Shown: in pieces, positions 26,344 through 34,415 of the stretch
Position numbering within the stretch: position 1 is the stretch's first letter
Layout: each line of letters opens with the position of its first letter
Assembly: GCF_008017545.1 (NCBI RefSeq)
Contig: NZ_VRTZ01000003.1
Coordinates: 161,315-225,314 of the forward strand
Reading direction: 5' to 3'
Source: Homoserinibacter sp. GY 40078
GTDB lineage: Bacteria; Actinomycetota; Actinomycetes; Actinomycetales; Microbacteriaceae
DNA: 64,000 nucleotides
Position numbers and translations under genes: made by a program
The notes under the pieces: model-generated
The model's database searches: none
What the model was told of the DNA's origin: nothing
The model's input: only the letters and a program-made list of their open reading frames with translations

Positions 26344-27467
26344 CCGTCCGCTACGCGGGCTCGGATCCGGTGATCGCGGCCTCGATCGCGGGAGCCGCGC
26401 AGGTGCGTGCCGACGGCGACGCGCTCTCGATCGCGCGTCTGCCCGACGAGGTCTTCGGGCGGGCGCCGGATGCCGGACTCCGCCGCGCCGCGGAGCAGCT
26501 CTCGGGCGTCTCGCTCGTCATCCGCACGCGCGCGTCGCGGCTCCGGCTCGACGTGCACCTGACGCGCTGGCGCCGTGCCGTGGGCCCGTCGTACTTCCGC
26601 CCGGCGCCCTTCGCGGTCTGGGTGGACGGCGCCTGGGCAGGTCGGAACGAACTCGACGCGGGCGACGTGGTCTGGATCGACACCGACGAGGGACGCGTCC
26701 CGGGTGAGCCGGGTCGTGTCGAGTTCGCGTTCGCGAAGTCGGGGGGAAAGCACGTGCGGGTGCGTTTCCCGTCCGCGGTCGGTGTGCGCATCCTCGGGGT
26801 CGAGGCGGACGCACCGCTCGAGCCGGGCGAGAGGCACGCCATCCGCTGGACGCACTACGGCAGCTCCATCAGCCACGGGTCGCTCGTCGAACCGGGTGAG
26901 CCGTGGCCGGTGCGCGCGGCCGCCGCGCTCGGCTGGGAGGTCCGCAACCTCGGACTCGCGGGCGAGGCGATGCTCGATCGGGGCGTCGCGGAGGTGATCG
27001 CCTCCTCGCCCGCCGACATCATCACGGCGAAGGTCGGGATCAATCCCGTGAACCACGCCGCCTTCACCGAGCGCACCTTCGAGCCCGCGGTCCACGCTTT
27101 CCTCGACGTCGTGCGGAGCGCACAGCGCACGACACCGATCGTGGTGATCTCGCCCGTCGCATGTCCGATCCACGAGCGCACGCCCGGGCCCACGCTCACG
27201 CGCCCGGATGGCATGCGCGATGCAGTGGGAGCCGAGAAGCCGGGGGCGTTGACCCTCGAGGGCATCCGGGGCATCCTCCAGCGCGTCGTCGCGCGCAGAG
27301 ACGACACCCACCTGAGCTACCTCGACGGGCTGACGCTTCTGCGCCTCGACGAGGGCGAGCTGCTCTTCGACCGACTGCATCCCGACGCGGAAGGGCTCCG
27401 GCGCATCGCCGAACGCTTCGTCGATCGGGCACGGACCTGGGGGATCGGAGACACCGACCCCGTCTGA
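26340..27467 (+). CDS. SGNH/GDSL hydrolase, probable carbohydrate esterase
   Basis: The 375-residue protein has an N-terminal beta-sandwich (about 1-165) and an SGNH domain. The nucleophile is S176 in HYGSSISHG, then a glycine in NLGLAGEAM, an asparagine in KVGINPVNH and the acid/base pair in LFDRLHPDAEG. This two-domain layout is common in acetyl-xylan-type carbohydrate esterases. It would remove acyl groups from the imported glycan so that the glycosidases can act. No signal peptide is present. Its message ends 13 bases before the lyase gene. Confidence 0.85.
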   Translation: MTVRYAGSDPVIAASIAGAAQVRADGDALSIARLPDEVFGRAPDAGLRRAAEQLSGVSLVIRTRASRLRLDVHLTRWRRAVGPSYFRPAPFAVWVDGAWAGRNELDAGDVVWIDTDEGRVPGEPGRVEFAFAKSGGKHVRVRFPSAVGVRILGVEADAPLEPGERHAIRWTHYGSSISHGSLVEPGEPWPVRAAAALGWEVRNLGLAGEAMLDRGVAEVIASSPADIITAKVGINPVNHAAFTERTFEPAVHAFLDVVRSAQRTTPIVVISPVACPIHERTPGPTLTRPDGMRDAVGAEKPGALTLEGIRGILQRVVARRDDTHLSYLDGLTLLRLDEGELLFDRLHPDAEGLRRIAERFVDRARTWGIGDTDPV

Positions 27468-27480
27468 GAAGGAGAACAGC

Positions 27481-29865
27481 ATGGGAACGACGATGTTCCG
27501 ACGAGTGACCGCGCTCGCCCTCGGTGTAGCAGTGGCGGCGGGCGCATCCGTCGCCGCGGCACCGGCGAACGCCGCCGACGCGTATGACGACATGCGAGAC
27601 GCCTGGGTCGAGCGTCTCACGGGTGGCGACGACTTCGACCCGACCTCCGCCCCGTACGCCGATCAGGTCGCCGCGATCGACTCCGCCGCCGAGGCCGCCT
27701 GGGACGCGCTCGACCTCACACAGCCCGAGATCTGGCCGGACCTCGACACGGCCGCTGCCGTCGAGGACATCACCGAGGCATATCGGCGCGCCGAGGCGAT
27801 GGGGCTCGCGTTCCGCACGCACGGATCCGATCTCGAAGGGGACACCACGCTCGCCTCCGCCGCGGTCGCGGCCCTCGACTGGCTCGAGACGAACCGCTAC
27901 AGCGCCACCACCTCGCCGTACGGCAACTGGTGGCACTGGCAGATCGGCATCCCGCTCGAGCTCCACCGCGCAGTGGCGCTGCTCTACGACCAGCTGACGT
28001 CCACGCAACGTGCCGACATGCTCGCGGCGACGGCGCACTTCAGCCCGGCGGTCACCCTCACCGGTGCGAACCGGGTTTGGAAGGCGCTCGTCGTGGGCGC
28101 CCGCGGCGTGCTCGGGAAGAGCTCGTCCGAGCTATCGAGCGCGCGCACCGGCGTGGTGCCCGCACTGGAGGTGGTCGCGAGCGGCGACGGATTCCACGCG
28201 GACGGATCGTTCATCCAGCACACGAAGTACGCATACACCGGCGGCTACGGTCTGTCGTTCCTGCAGAACCTCGTGGACCTGCTGGCACTGCTCGCCGGCA
28301 GTGCCTGGGAGGTCACCGATCCCGCCGTCGACAACGTATACGAGTGGATCGCCGAGTCCTACGACCCGTTCCTCGTGCGCGGGGCGCTCATGGACACGGT
28401 ACGGGGGCGTGAGATCTCGCGGCAGACGTTCGGCGAGCATGACGCCGGCCGTCGCCTCATTCAGACCGTGGTGACCCTCGCCGAGATCGCGCCCCCCGCC
28501 GAGCAGGCGTGGCTGAAGCCGATGCTCAAGCAATGGATCGCCTCGGCCACCCTGCGCGATCCCCTCGCGAGTGGTCCGCTCTTCGTCCTGTCACGCGGCG
28601 AGGCGCTGATGGCCGACAGCGCGATCGTCGCCCGCCCCGAGCCGGAGTCGGCCAAGGTCTTCCCCGACATGGGCCGCGTCTCCCAGCGGGCGGAGGGCTA
28701 CGCGGCCGTGGTGTCGATGGTGACCCCCTCGATCGCGCCGTATGAGTCGATCAACGGCGAGAACCTGCGTGGGTTCTACACCGGTGACGGCTCGCTCACC
28801 GTCTACACGGACGACGACTCGCAGTTCAGTGAGGACTACTGGGCCACGGCGCATCCCTACCGTGTGCCGGGTACCACGATCGACACCATGACGCGGGCGA
28901 GCGCCTCGGGCGCGGGCTACCTGCCGACCTCTTCGTCTGCCTACGGCGGGGGAGTCGAGTCGGCATCCGGGCGGTGGGCGGTCGCGTCGTACTCGCTCGA
29001 CGCGTGGAACTCTCCGCTCGTCGCGAAGAAGTCGTGGTACTTCTTCGATGACGAGATCGTCGCGCTCGGCTCGGGCATCTCGGCGCCCGGCCAGTCGGGC
29101 ACCGGATGGAACGGGCAGCCTCGCGCTGTGCAGACCATCGTCGAGGCCCGGAAGCTGCAATCGTCCGCCCAGCAGCTCGTCGTGGACGGCACGGTGCGCG
29201 CGGCGACCACACTCACCGCCGATGTCGTCTCGGACCCCGACTGGGCGCACCTGGAAGGCGTTGGAGGTGTGGGACAGCTCGGGTACGTGTTCCCCGGAAC
29301 CGAGTCGGTGACCTTCTACCGTCAGAACGCACGATCCTGTTCGTGGAGCCAGATCAACAGTCTCGTCGGGTCGAGCACGACCGTCACCGAGGACTACATG
29401 AGCGTGTGGTTGGAGCATGGCAGCAGCCCGAGCAACGCCTCCTACCGCTACATCGAGCTCCCCGGGGCGACGGAGGCCGAGACCTCCGCGTACGCGGCGT
29501 CACCCGATGCCCAGATCCTCGCCGATACGACCACGGTGCACGCCGTCCGGGAGACGTCGCTCGGCGTGACCGCCGCGACGTTCTGGGGCGCGGGAACGCT
29601 CTCCATCTCGGGGACGCCGCTACTCTCCTCGACTGCGGCGGCGTCCATCATCGTCGAGGATCTGCCGGGCGGCGGGTACGCGATCACAGTCGCCGATCCC
29701 ACGGCAGTGCGGACCGGCACCATCGACGTCGAGTTGTATGCGTCGGGCGGATCGGTGGTATCGGCCGATACCGGGGTGACGGTCAGCCGCACCTCGCCGA
29801 CCATCCGGCTCTCGGTCGACGTAACCGACTCGCATGGGGCCGGGTTCACGACGGTGATCGGCTGA
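27481..29865 (+). CDS. Secreted polysaccharide lyase, PL8 family
   Basis: The 794-residue enzyme has a signal peptide (cleavage near APANAAD), an alpha/alpha toroid (about 35-380) and C-terminal beta domains. The catalytic triad N197 (TGANRVW), H247 (SFIQHTKY) and Y256 (GGYG) has the same 50- and 9-residue spacing as hyaluronate and chondroitin AC lyases, and nearly that of xanthan lyase. NWWHWQIGIP is a PL8 substrate-cleft motif. It cleaves next to uronic acid by beta-elimination, leaving a 4,5-unsaturated residue. Xanthan- or glycosaminoglycan-like substrates are both possible. It is the last gene of the operon and has GAAGGAG. Confidence 0.93.
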   Translation: MGTTMFRRVTALALGVAVAAGASVAAAPANAADAYDDMRDAWVERLTGGDDFDPTSAPYADQVAAIDSAAEAAWDALDLTQPEIWPDLDTAAAVEDITEAYRRAEAMGLAFRTHGSDLEGDTTLASAAVAALDWLETNRYSATTSPYGNWWHWQIGIPLELHRAVALLYDQLTSTQRADMLAATAHFSPAVTLTGANRVWKALVVGARGVLGKSSSELSSARTGVVPALEVVASGDGFHADGSFIQHTKYAYTGGYGLSFLQNLVDLLALLAGSAWEVTDPAVDNVYEWIAESYDPFLVRGALMDTVRGREISRQTFGEHDAGRRLIQTVVTLAEIAPPAEQAWLKPMLKQWIASATLRDPLASGPLFVLSRGEALMADSAIVARPEPESAKVFPDMGRVSQRAEGYAAVVSMVTPSIAPYESINGENLRGFYTGDGSLTVYTDDDSQFSEDYWATAHPYRVPGTTIDTMTRASASGAGYLPTSSSAYGGGVESASGRWAVASYSLDAWNSPLVAKKSWYFFDDEIVALGSGISAPGQSGTGWNGQPRAVQTIVEARKLQSSAQQLVVDGTVRAATTLTADVVSDPDWAHLEGVGGVGQLGYVFPGTESVTFYRQNARSCSWSQINSLVGSSTTVTEDYMSVWLEHGSSPSNASYRYIELPGATEAETSAYAASPDAQILADTTTVHAVRETSLGVTAATFWGAGTLSISGTPLLSSTAAASIIVEDLPGGGYAITVADPTAVRTGTIDVELYASGGSVVSADTGVTVSRTSPTIRLSVDVTDSHGAGFTTVIG

Positions 29866-29872
29866 CCGGGGC

Positions 29873-29910
29873 GGCACCGGCACCCGTTGACTTCACCGGG
29901 TGCCGGTGCC
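29873..29910 (+). terminator. Strong hairpin at the end of the glycan operon
   Basis: GGCACCGGCACCCG (29873-29886) pairs perfectly with CGGGTGCCGGTGCC (29897-29910), a 14-bp stem with a ten-base loop. There is no T-run, as is often seen in actinobacterial terminators. Confidence 0.75.
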
Positions 29911-29957
29911 ACAGTGAGCGCACCGAACCGTGCGCAGTCCCCTGGGAGTCGAGTCCC

Positions 29958-30905
29958 ATGCCCACATCAGCACCGCCGGACGTCGCCCGCGACGTCACCG
30001 CTCTGAACGTCGCTCTCGACGCATCCGGGATCCCGGCCAAGTCGGACGACAATCTGCTCATCGCCACCTGGAACCTGCGCGGCTTCGGCGGCATCTCGGC
30101 CACGTGGGACTCCGAGCCACGCACCACGCCGAAGCGCGGATGGCGGGCGGTAGCGCTCATCGCCGAGATCATCCGGAGGTTCGACGTCGTCGCGGTGCAG
30201 GAGGTGAAGCGCGACACGACGGCGCTGCGCTTCCTCGTCGAGCAGCTGGGTGGCTCCTGGCGGTTCATCACCACCGACACTTCGGAGGGCGACGCCGGCA
30301 ACGACGAGCGTCTCACCTACCTCTACGACTCGACCCGCGTCGATCCCTCGGGCCTCGTCGGCGAGATCGTGCTCCCCGCGGTGGCGGGTTCGCCCGTCGA
30401 CCAGTTCGCCCGCGCGCCGTATGCCGCGAGCTTCGCCCGCAAGGACGTCGAGTTCATCCTCACGACCGTGCACATCCTGTGGGGCGATGTTCCGCAGGAC
30501 CGGATCCCGGAGCTCGTCGCGTTCGCGGACTGGATGCGCGGCTGGGCGGACCGCGCAAACGACTGGAACGGCAACCTGCTGGTCCTCGGCGACTTCAATG
30601 TCGACCGCGACGACAGCCCTCTCGCGCGAGCTCTGTTCGGAACAGGGCTCTCGGGGCCGCCCCAGCTGAATGCCGTTCCCCGAACCATCTTCGCCGACGA
30701 CAAGAACAAGAACTTCTACGACCAGATCGCGTGGTTCTGGGAGATCGGCGCCGACGACCTGCACCAATACCTGCGCGGCATGAAGTTCACCGACGCCGCC
30801 GGCTACATCGACTTCGTGCCCCACGTCTTCGCGGGCCTCAGCAAGACGAAGCTGTCGTGGCGGATCTCCGACCATTACCCTCTGTGGGTGGAGTTCCGGG
30901 TGTAG
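29958..30905 (+). CDS. Endonuclease/exonuclease/phosphatase family protein
   Basis: The 315-residue protein has the EEP (DNase I-like) fold: IATWNLRGFGG, DVVAVQEVKRD with the metal glutamate, LVLGDFNVDRD and the terminal ISDHYPLWVEF with the catalytic Asp-His. Such enzymes cleave phosphodiester or phosphomonoester bonds in nucleic acids, inositol phosphates or lipids; the substrate here cannot be told. There is no signal peptide. It follows the terminator of the glycan operon, so it is probably transcribed separately, with the GAP gene three bases downstream. Confidence 0.88.
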   Translation: MPTSAPPDVARDVTALNVALDASGIPAKSDDNLLIATWNLRGFGGISATWDSEPRTTPKRGWRAVALIAEIIRRFDVVAVQEVKRDTTALRFLVEQLGGSWRFITTDTSEGDAGNDERLTYLYDSTRVDPSGLVGEIVLPAVAGSPVDQFARAPYAASFARKDVEFILTTVHILWGDVPQDRIPELVAFADWMRGWADRANDWNGNLLVLGDFNVDRDDSPLARALFGTGLSGPPQLNAVPRTIFADDKNKNFYDQIAWFWEIGADDLHQYLRGMKFTDAAGYIDFVPHVFAGLSKTKLSWRISDHYPLWVEFRV

Positions 30906-30908
30906 AGC

Positions 30909-31583
30909 ATGCAGGTGCTCGGCGTGCTGCTGCCGCTCGCGTTCGCGGTGGCCTTCTCCAGCGTGCCCATCATGGCGATGCTCGGCATCCTGTTGTCGCG
31001 ATGGGGTCGCTCGTCGGGACCCGCCTATCTGCTCGGGTATGCGATCGGGCTGGCCGTCGTGACCGTCGGCTTCACCGCGGGACTTCGCGCGATTCCGCGG
31101 GTCGCCTCGCCCATCCCGCCGGTGCTGTTCGGAGTGATCGAGCTGCTGCTCGGTGCCGTGTGCATCGCGACGGCCGTGCTGTCGTTCCGGGCGGCACGCC
31201 GGAGCATCCGCGCCGGTGAGAGGCGCGAGCCGTCGCTATTGCTTCGTCATGCAGGCAACCTGCGTCCGGTGCCGGCGTTCGGCATCGGGCTCGCGCTCAA
31301 CCTCCGCCCTAAGGCGCTCGTGCTCGCGACGGCCGCTGCCGTCGCCCTCACCGCCGGGAGCATCACGCCTGTCGGGTGGGTGATCGTGACGGTCGTCTAC
31401 CTCGTGATCGGACTGTCGACGGTCGCGGCGCCAGTGTTCCTCGCCTGGCGGGAGGGCGAGCGCTCACGCGTCGTACTCGAGCGGATGCGCGGATGGCTGG
31501 AGGGCAACAGCTACATCGTCACGTCGGTCGTGGTGTTCATGGTGGGCGTCGTGCTCGTCGGCGACGGCCTGACGCGCTTCTAG
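30909..31583 (+). CDS. GAP/Sap family integral membrane protein
   Basis: The 224-residue protein has six hydrophobic helices, with a polar loop around residues 97-117 and FGIGLALNLRPKALVLA in the middle. This is the pattern of the actinobacterial GAP (Sap, sulfolipid addressing) family, distantly related to LysE exporters. The mycobacterial relatives help move surface lipids; here the cargo is unknown. It begins three bases after the EEP gene stop with no clear ribosome site, so its translation is probably coupled. Confidence 0.8.
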   Translation: MQVLGVLLPLAFAVAFSSVPIMAMLGILLSRWGRSSGPAYLLGYAIGLAVVTVGFTAGLRAIPRVASPIPPVLFGVIELLLGAVCIATAVLSFRAARRSIRAGERREPSLLLRHAGNLRPVPAFGIGLALNLRPKALVLATAAAVALTAGSITPVGWVIVTVVYLVIGLSTVAAPVFLAWREGERSRVVLERMRGWLEGNSYIVTSVVVFMVGVVLVGDGLTRF

Positions 31584-31599
31584 CCGGGTGCGACGTTCG

Positions 31600-31926
31600 T
31601 CAGTAGCGGGGGAGCGTCGGATCGACGTCGTCTGTCCACGCGTCGATGCCGCCTGCCAGGTGGCGGACGTCGTCGAAGCCGTGCTGCATCAGGTATCCGG
31701 CGGCCTGCGCCGAGCGGATGCCGTGGTGGCAGTACGCGACGATCGGGCGATCCGGGTCGATCGCATCCGTCAGCTCGGGCAGCCGACCGAGGGGGAGGAT
31801 CATCGCGCCGGGCAGGGCGACGATCTCGGCCTCCCACGTCTCGCGCACATCGATCAGCTGGACGTCGTCTCCCCGTTCGAGCATCGCGGCGAGCTCGACG
31901 GGGCTGAGCTCCACGGGCGACGTCAC
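31600..31926 (-). CDS. Rhodanese-like sulfurtransferase
   Basis: The 108-residue single-domain protein has the CDC25/rhodanese fold, with QLIDVRETWE near the start and the active-site C66 in VAYCHHGIRSAQAA, followed by LAGGIDAW. It would carry a persulfide sulfur. The ATG at 31926 overlaps the stop of the metallo-beta-lactamase-fold gene, so the two are one unit; rhodanese and beta-lactamase-fold pairs often act in sulfide or persulfide chemistry. Confidence 0.9.
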   Translation of the reverse strand: MTSPVELSPVELAAMLERGDDVQLIDVRETWEAEIVALPGAMILPLGRLPELTDAIDPDRPIVAYCHHGIRSAQAAGYLMQHGFDDVRHLAGGIDAWTDDVDPTLPRY

Positions 31927-32564
31927 AGGTCGATCGACTGACCGGGCTCGAGCACCTGGAACTCGCCGCCGCCCTGCGCCGTCGCCCAGCTGAGACGGTC
32001 ACCCGCCATCGTCTTTCCGGCAACCGAGAGGGTCATGTCGTGCACGGGGAACGCGTGCTTCGGGGCCACCTCGAGCACGTAGTCCATCGCCTCGCCGATC
32101 TTCAGCCACGGGGCGCCGATCGGTGCGGCGAGCAGCTCGACCGGCACGCCCGGCGCGGTGTACGAGTCGCCGCCGTAATAGAAGGTGTCGTCGATGAGCA
32201 CGCCGATGTTGTCAATCACGGGGATCGAGGAGTGGATCACAGCGTGCTTCTCGCCGAAGAACTGAAGCGTGAACGGCTCAACCTCGATCGTGTCGCCCGC
32301 CTGCACGACCTCCACCTCGATGTCCTCGGCGGCTGCCGCATCCGCGACGCCCTGGGGGCCGAAGACGCGCGCCTCGGGGTTTTGCGCGAGCACCTCGCGC
32401 ACCCTGTCGGCCGAGAGGTGGTCGGCGTGCTCGTGGGTGATCACGATGGCGGCCACCCCGGATGCCTCGGGGAGCGTCGCGAGGAACACGCCCGGGTCGA
32501 TGACGATGCGGGCTCCGGCCTTGGTCACGACCATGCAGGCGTGCTCGTACTTGGTGACGTTCAT
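31923..32564 (-). CDS. Metallo-beta-lactamase-fold hydrolase, UlaG-like
   Basis: The 213-residue protein has the zinc motif THEHADHL (H44, H46, D48, H49), a GGDS metal Asp (about residue 131) and a late HDMTLS. The lack of long insertions and the KYEHACMVVTKAGARIVIDPG start match the UlaG/YtnP-like group of small hydrolases. The substrate is unknown. It heads a two-gene unit with the rhodanese and is divergent from the diacylglycerol kinase gene across a perfect inverted repeat. Confidence 0.9.
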   Translation of the reverse strand: MNVTKYEHACMVVTKAGARIVIDPGVFLATLPEASGVAAIVITHEHADHLSADRVREVLAQNPEARVFGPQGVADAAAAEDIEVEVVQAGDTIEVEPFTLQFFGEKHAVIHSSIPVIDNIGVLIDDTFYYGGDSYTAPGVPVELLAAPIGAPWLKIGEAMDYVLEVAPKHAFPVHDMTLSVAGKTMAGDRLSWATAQGGGEFQVLEPGQSIDL

Positions 32565-32570
32565 GGTCCG

Positions 32571-32576
32571 ACATTA
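32571..32576 (-). promoter_or_regulatory. -10 box TAATGT, six bases before the ATG
   Basis: Read on the minus strand, TAATGT is followed by CGGACC and then the start codon of the beta-lactamase-fold gene. With no Shine-Dalgarno sequence this indicates a leaderless message. Confidence 0.55.
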
Positions 32577-32603
32577 GCCCCGCGGACCCTGTCACGCCCG
32601 GAG

Positions 32604-32668
32604 CCCCTGAGGGGTCGCAAAGTGTTCGAGACACGGCGCGTCTCGAACACTTTGCGACCCCTCAGGGG
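32604..32668. repeat. 29-bp perfect inverted repeat with a seven-base loop
   Basis: The arms 32604-32632 and 32640-32668 are exact inverses; the outer part reads CCCCTGAGGGGTCGCAAAGT and the loop ACGGCGC. It lies between divergent promoters, so it is not a usual terminator. No second copy occurs in the window. It could be a REP/REPIN-type element, a small non-autonomous transposon or a double-sided regulatory cruciform. Confidence 0.85.
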
Positions 32669-32693
32669 ACGGGGCCGGTGCCATGATGGGCGC

Positions 32694-33611
32694 ATGACGA
32701 CGAGGCCGGCGCGGGTGGTCGTCGCCATCAACCCGTCGGCGTCGTTCGGGGCCAGCCGCGACGTGGGGCCCGCCGTCGTGCAGACCCTTCGCGCGATGGG
32801 GCACGAGGTCACCTCCCTCACCGAGCCCGACTTCGAATCGCTCATCGCGGCATCCGAACGTGCCGTGCGCTCCCGCCCCGACGCTCTCGTGGTGGTCGGC
32901 GGCGACGGCATGGTGAACCTCGGCACGAACGTCGTCGCAGGCACGCGAGTGCCGCTCGGCATCGTGCCCTCCGGCACCGGCAACGACATGGCCCGCGGCC
33001 TCGGCATCCCGTACGAGGACACGGAGGCCGCGATCCGCTTCCTCGGCGACGCGCTCACGAAGCCGCCGCGCGAGATCGACGCCGTCCGGATCCGCTGGAG
33101 CGACGACGGCACCCCCGCCGAGCGCTGGTTCGCCTGCGCGTTCTCCGCCGGATTCGACGCGATCGTGAACGAACGCGCCAACCGGATGCGGCACCCGCGC
33201 GGCCCGAGCCGCTACATCCTCGCGCTCCTCGCCGAACTCGTGCGGCTGCACCCTCGCCGGTACCGCCTGCAGCTCGATGGCGAGTCGCTCGAGGTGGATG
33301 CGCTCATGGTCTCGGCAGGCAACGGCGTCTCGCTCGGAGGCGGCATGCGCATCACGCCCGATGCGCTCTACGACGACGGCCTGCTCGACGTCATGATCGT
33401 GAAGCCGCTCTCGCGGTTCTCGTTCCTGCGCATCTTCCCGCGGGTGTTCCAGGGCACGCACACCAGCGATCCGCGGGTCGTCATGCGGCGCGTCCGCCGG
33501 CTCCGGATCGACGCGGATACGCCCCTCGTCGCCTACGCCGACGGCGAGCGGATCGCCCCGCTCCCGGTCGAGCTGGAGGTCGTGCCGGGCGTCCTGCGTG
33601 TGCTCGCGTAG
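32694..33611 (+). CDS. Diacylglycerol kinase family lipid kinase
   Basis: The 305-residue protein has the DAGK catalytic pattern: VVAINPSASFG at the start, DALVVVGGDGMVNLG with the GGDG nucleotide loop, GIVPSGTGNDMARGLGIP, and a late LVAYADGERIAPLPVELEVVP. It phosphorylates a lipid such as diacylglycerol or a sphingoid-like base, in phospholipid recycling. ATG at 32694 follows CATGAT by six bases and has no ribosome site, so it is probably leaderless. The gene stands alone before tRNA-Glu. Confidence 0.92.
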   Translation: MTTRPARVVVAINPSASFGASRDVGPAVVQTLRAMGHEVTSLTEPDFESLIAASERAVRSRPDALVVVGGDGMVNLGTNVVAGTRVPLGIVPSGTGNDMARGLGIPYEDTEAAIRFLGDALTKPPREIDAVRIRWSDDGTPAERWFACAFSAGFDAIVNERANRMRHPRGPSRYILALLAELVRLHPRRYRLQLDGESLEVDALMVSAGNGVSLGGGMRITPDALYDDGLLDVMIVKPLSRFSFLRIFPRVFQGTHTSDPRVVMRRVRRLRIDADTPLVAYADGERIAPLPVELEVVPGVLRVLA

Positions 33612-33639
33612 CTCGATCCAGACCCGGCCGTGCCTCGGT

Positions 33640-33669
33640 TTGGAGCACCCCGTCGCGCTATGGCATAAT
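33640..33669 (+). promoter_or_regulatory. Promoter of tRNA-Glu
   Basis: TTGGAG (33640-33645) and CATAAT (33664-33669) are separated by 18 bases and end 19 bases before the tRNA. Confidence 0.65.
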
Positions 33670-33688
33670 CGTCAAGTTGTCGCAAAAC

Positions 33689-33764
33689 GGCCCCATCGTA
33701 TAGCGGCCTAGTACGCCGCCCTCTCACGGCGGTAACGCGGGTTCGAATCCCGCTGGGGTCACCA
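33689..33764 (+). tRNA. tRNA-Glu, anticodon CTC
   Basis: The cloverleaf is complete. The acceptor GGCCCCA pairs with TGGGGTC (one G-T pair). The anticodon stem CCGCC/GGCGG holds the loop CTCTCAC with CTC at positions 34-36, and the T-arm GCGGGTTCGAATCCCGC is canonical. The CCA end is encoded (33762-33764). It reads GAG codons. Confidence 0.96.
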
Positions 33765-33770
33765 ACCTCG

Positions 33771-33797
33771 AAACCCCCGGTCATGCCGGGGGTTTTC
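33771..33797 (+). terminator. Rho-independent terminator after tRNA-Glu
   Basis: AAACCCCCGG (33771-33780) pairs with CCGGGGGTTT (33786-33795) around the loop TCATG, and a short T-run follows. Confidence 0.85.
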
Positions 33798-33915
33798 TGC
33801 ATCCGGGATGCCCGCAGCGCCGCCCATGCGCCGCCCCCGCCGCCCGATCAGGACCGGAGAAGCATCGCCGTCCGCGCCCGCCCTAGCCTGAGGGCGAGGA
33901 AGGGACGTGCCCACG

Positions 33916-34353
33916 ATGGCCACCACGAAGAAGGACTCCGGCAGCTTCACCGAGGACGAGCGGGCGGCCATGAAGGCGCGCGCCGCCGAGGCTCGTGCCG
34001 AGAAGAAGGGTGCGAAGAAGGAGGCTGAGCGCCAGATGCTGCTCGATGCGCTCGCCGAACTGGAGGGCGACGACAAGGCGCTCGCCGAGCAGCTCCACGC
34101 GGTCATCACCGCCGCGGCGCCAGACCTCGACTGGCGCACCTACTACGGCATGCCCGCGTATGCCCGAGACGGCAAGGTCGTGGTGTTCTTCCAGCCCGCG
34201 GGAAAATTCAAGTCCCGCTTCTCGACCCTCGGGTTCACCGACTCCGCGAACCTCGACGACGGAGGGATGTGGCCGACGTCGTGGGCGATCACGGAGCTCA
34301 CGGCGGCCGACGAGAAGCGCATCGCCGAGCTGGTCACGGCGGCGCTCGCATAG
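33916..34353 (+). CDS. DUF1801 (YdhG-like) protein
   Basis: The 145-residue protein has a lysine- and alanine-rich N-terminal helix (about 1-45), then the compact DUF1801 domain with WRTYYGMPAYARDGKVVVFFQP and FSTLGFTDSANLDDGGMWPTSWAI. Relatives include YdhG/Fra, proposed iron chaperones in Bacillus; the role here is not clear. ATG at 33916 follows AGGAAGGG by 11 bases. A GTG at 33907 is too close to that site. It stands alone after the tRNA. Confidence 0.85.
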   Translation: MATTKKDSGSFTEDERAAMKARAAEARAEKKGAKKEAERQMLLDALAELEGDDKALAEQLHAVITAAAPDLDWRTYYGMPAYARDGKVVVFFQPAGKFKSRFSTLGFTDSANLDDGGMWPTSWAITELTAADEKRIAELVTAALA

Positions 34354-34369
34354 CCCGCCGCACGAGCCC

Positions 34370-34398
34370 TTGACGCCGCGCCCGCAACCCCATAACCT
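34370..34398 (+). promoter_or_regulatory. Promoter of the ArsR-type regulator gene
   Basis: TTGACG (34370-34375) and TAACCT (34393-34398) are 17 bases apart. The expected start of transcription falls at or next to the ATG at 34407, so the message is leaderless. Confidence 0.7.
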
Positions 34399-34415
34399 AC
34401 AACCAAATGGTTGTA
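34398..34415. promoter_or_regulatory. Operator palindrome covering the arsR-type start codon
   Basis: TACAACCA (34398-34405) and TGGTTGTA (34408-34415) are exact inverses around AA. The palindrome spans the end of the -10 box and the start codon, an ideal site for repression by its own product. Confidence 0.65.
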
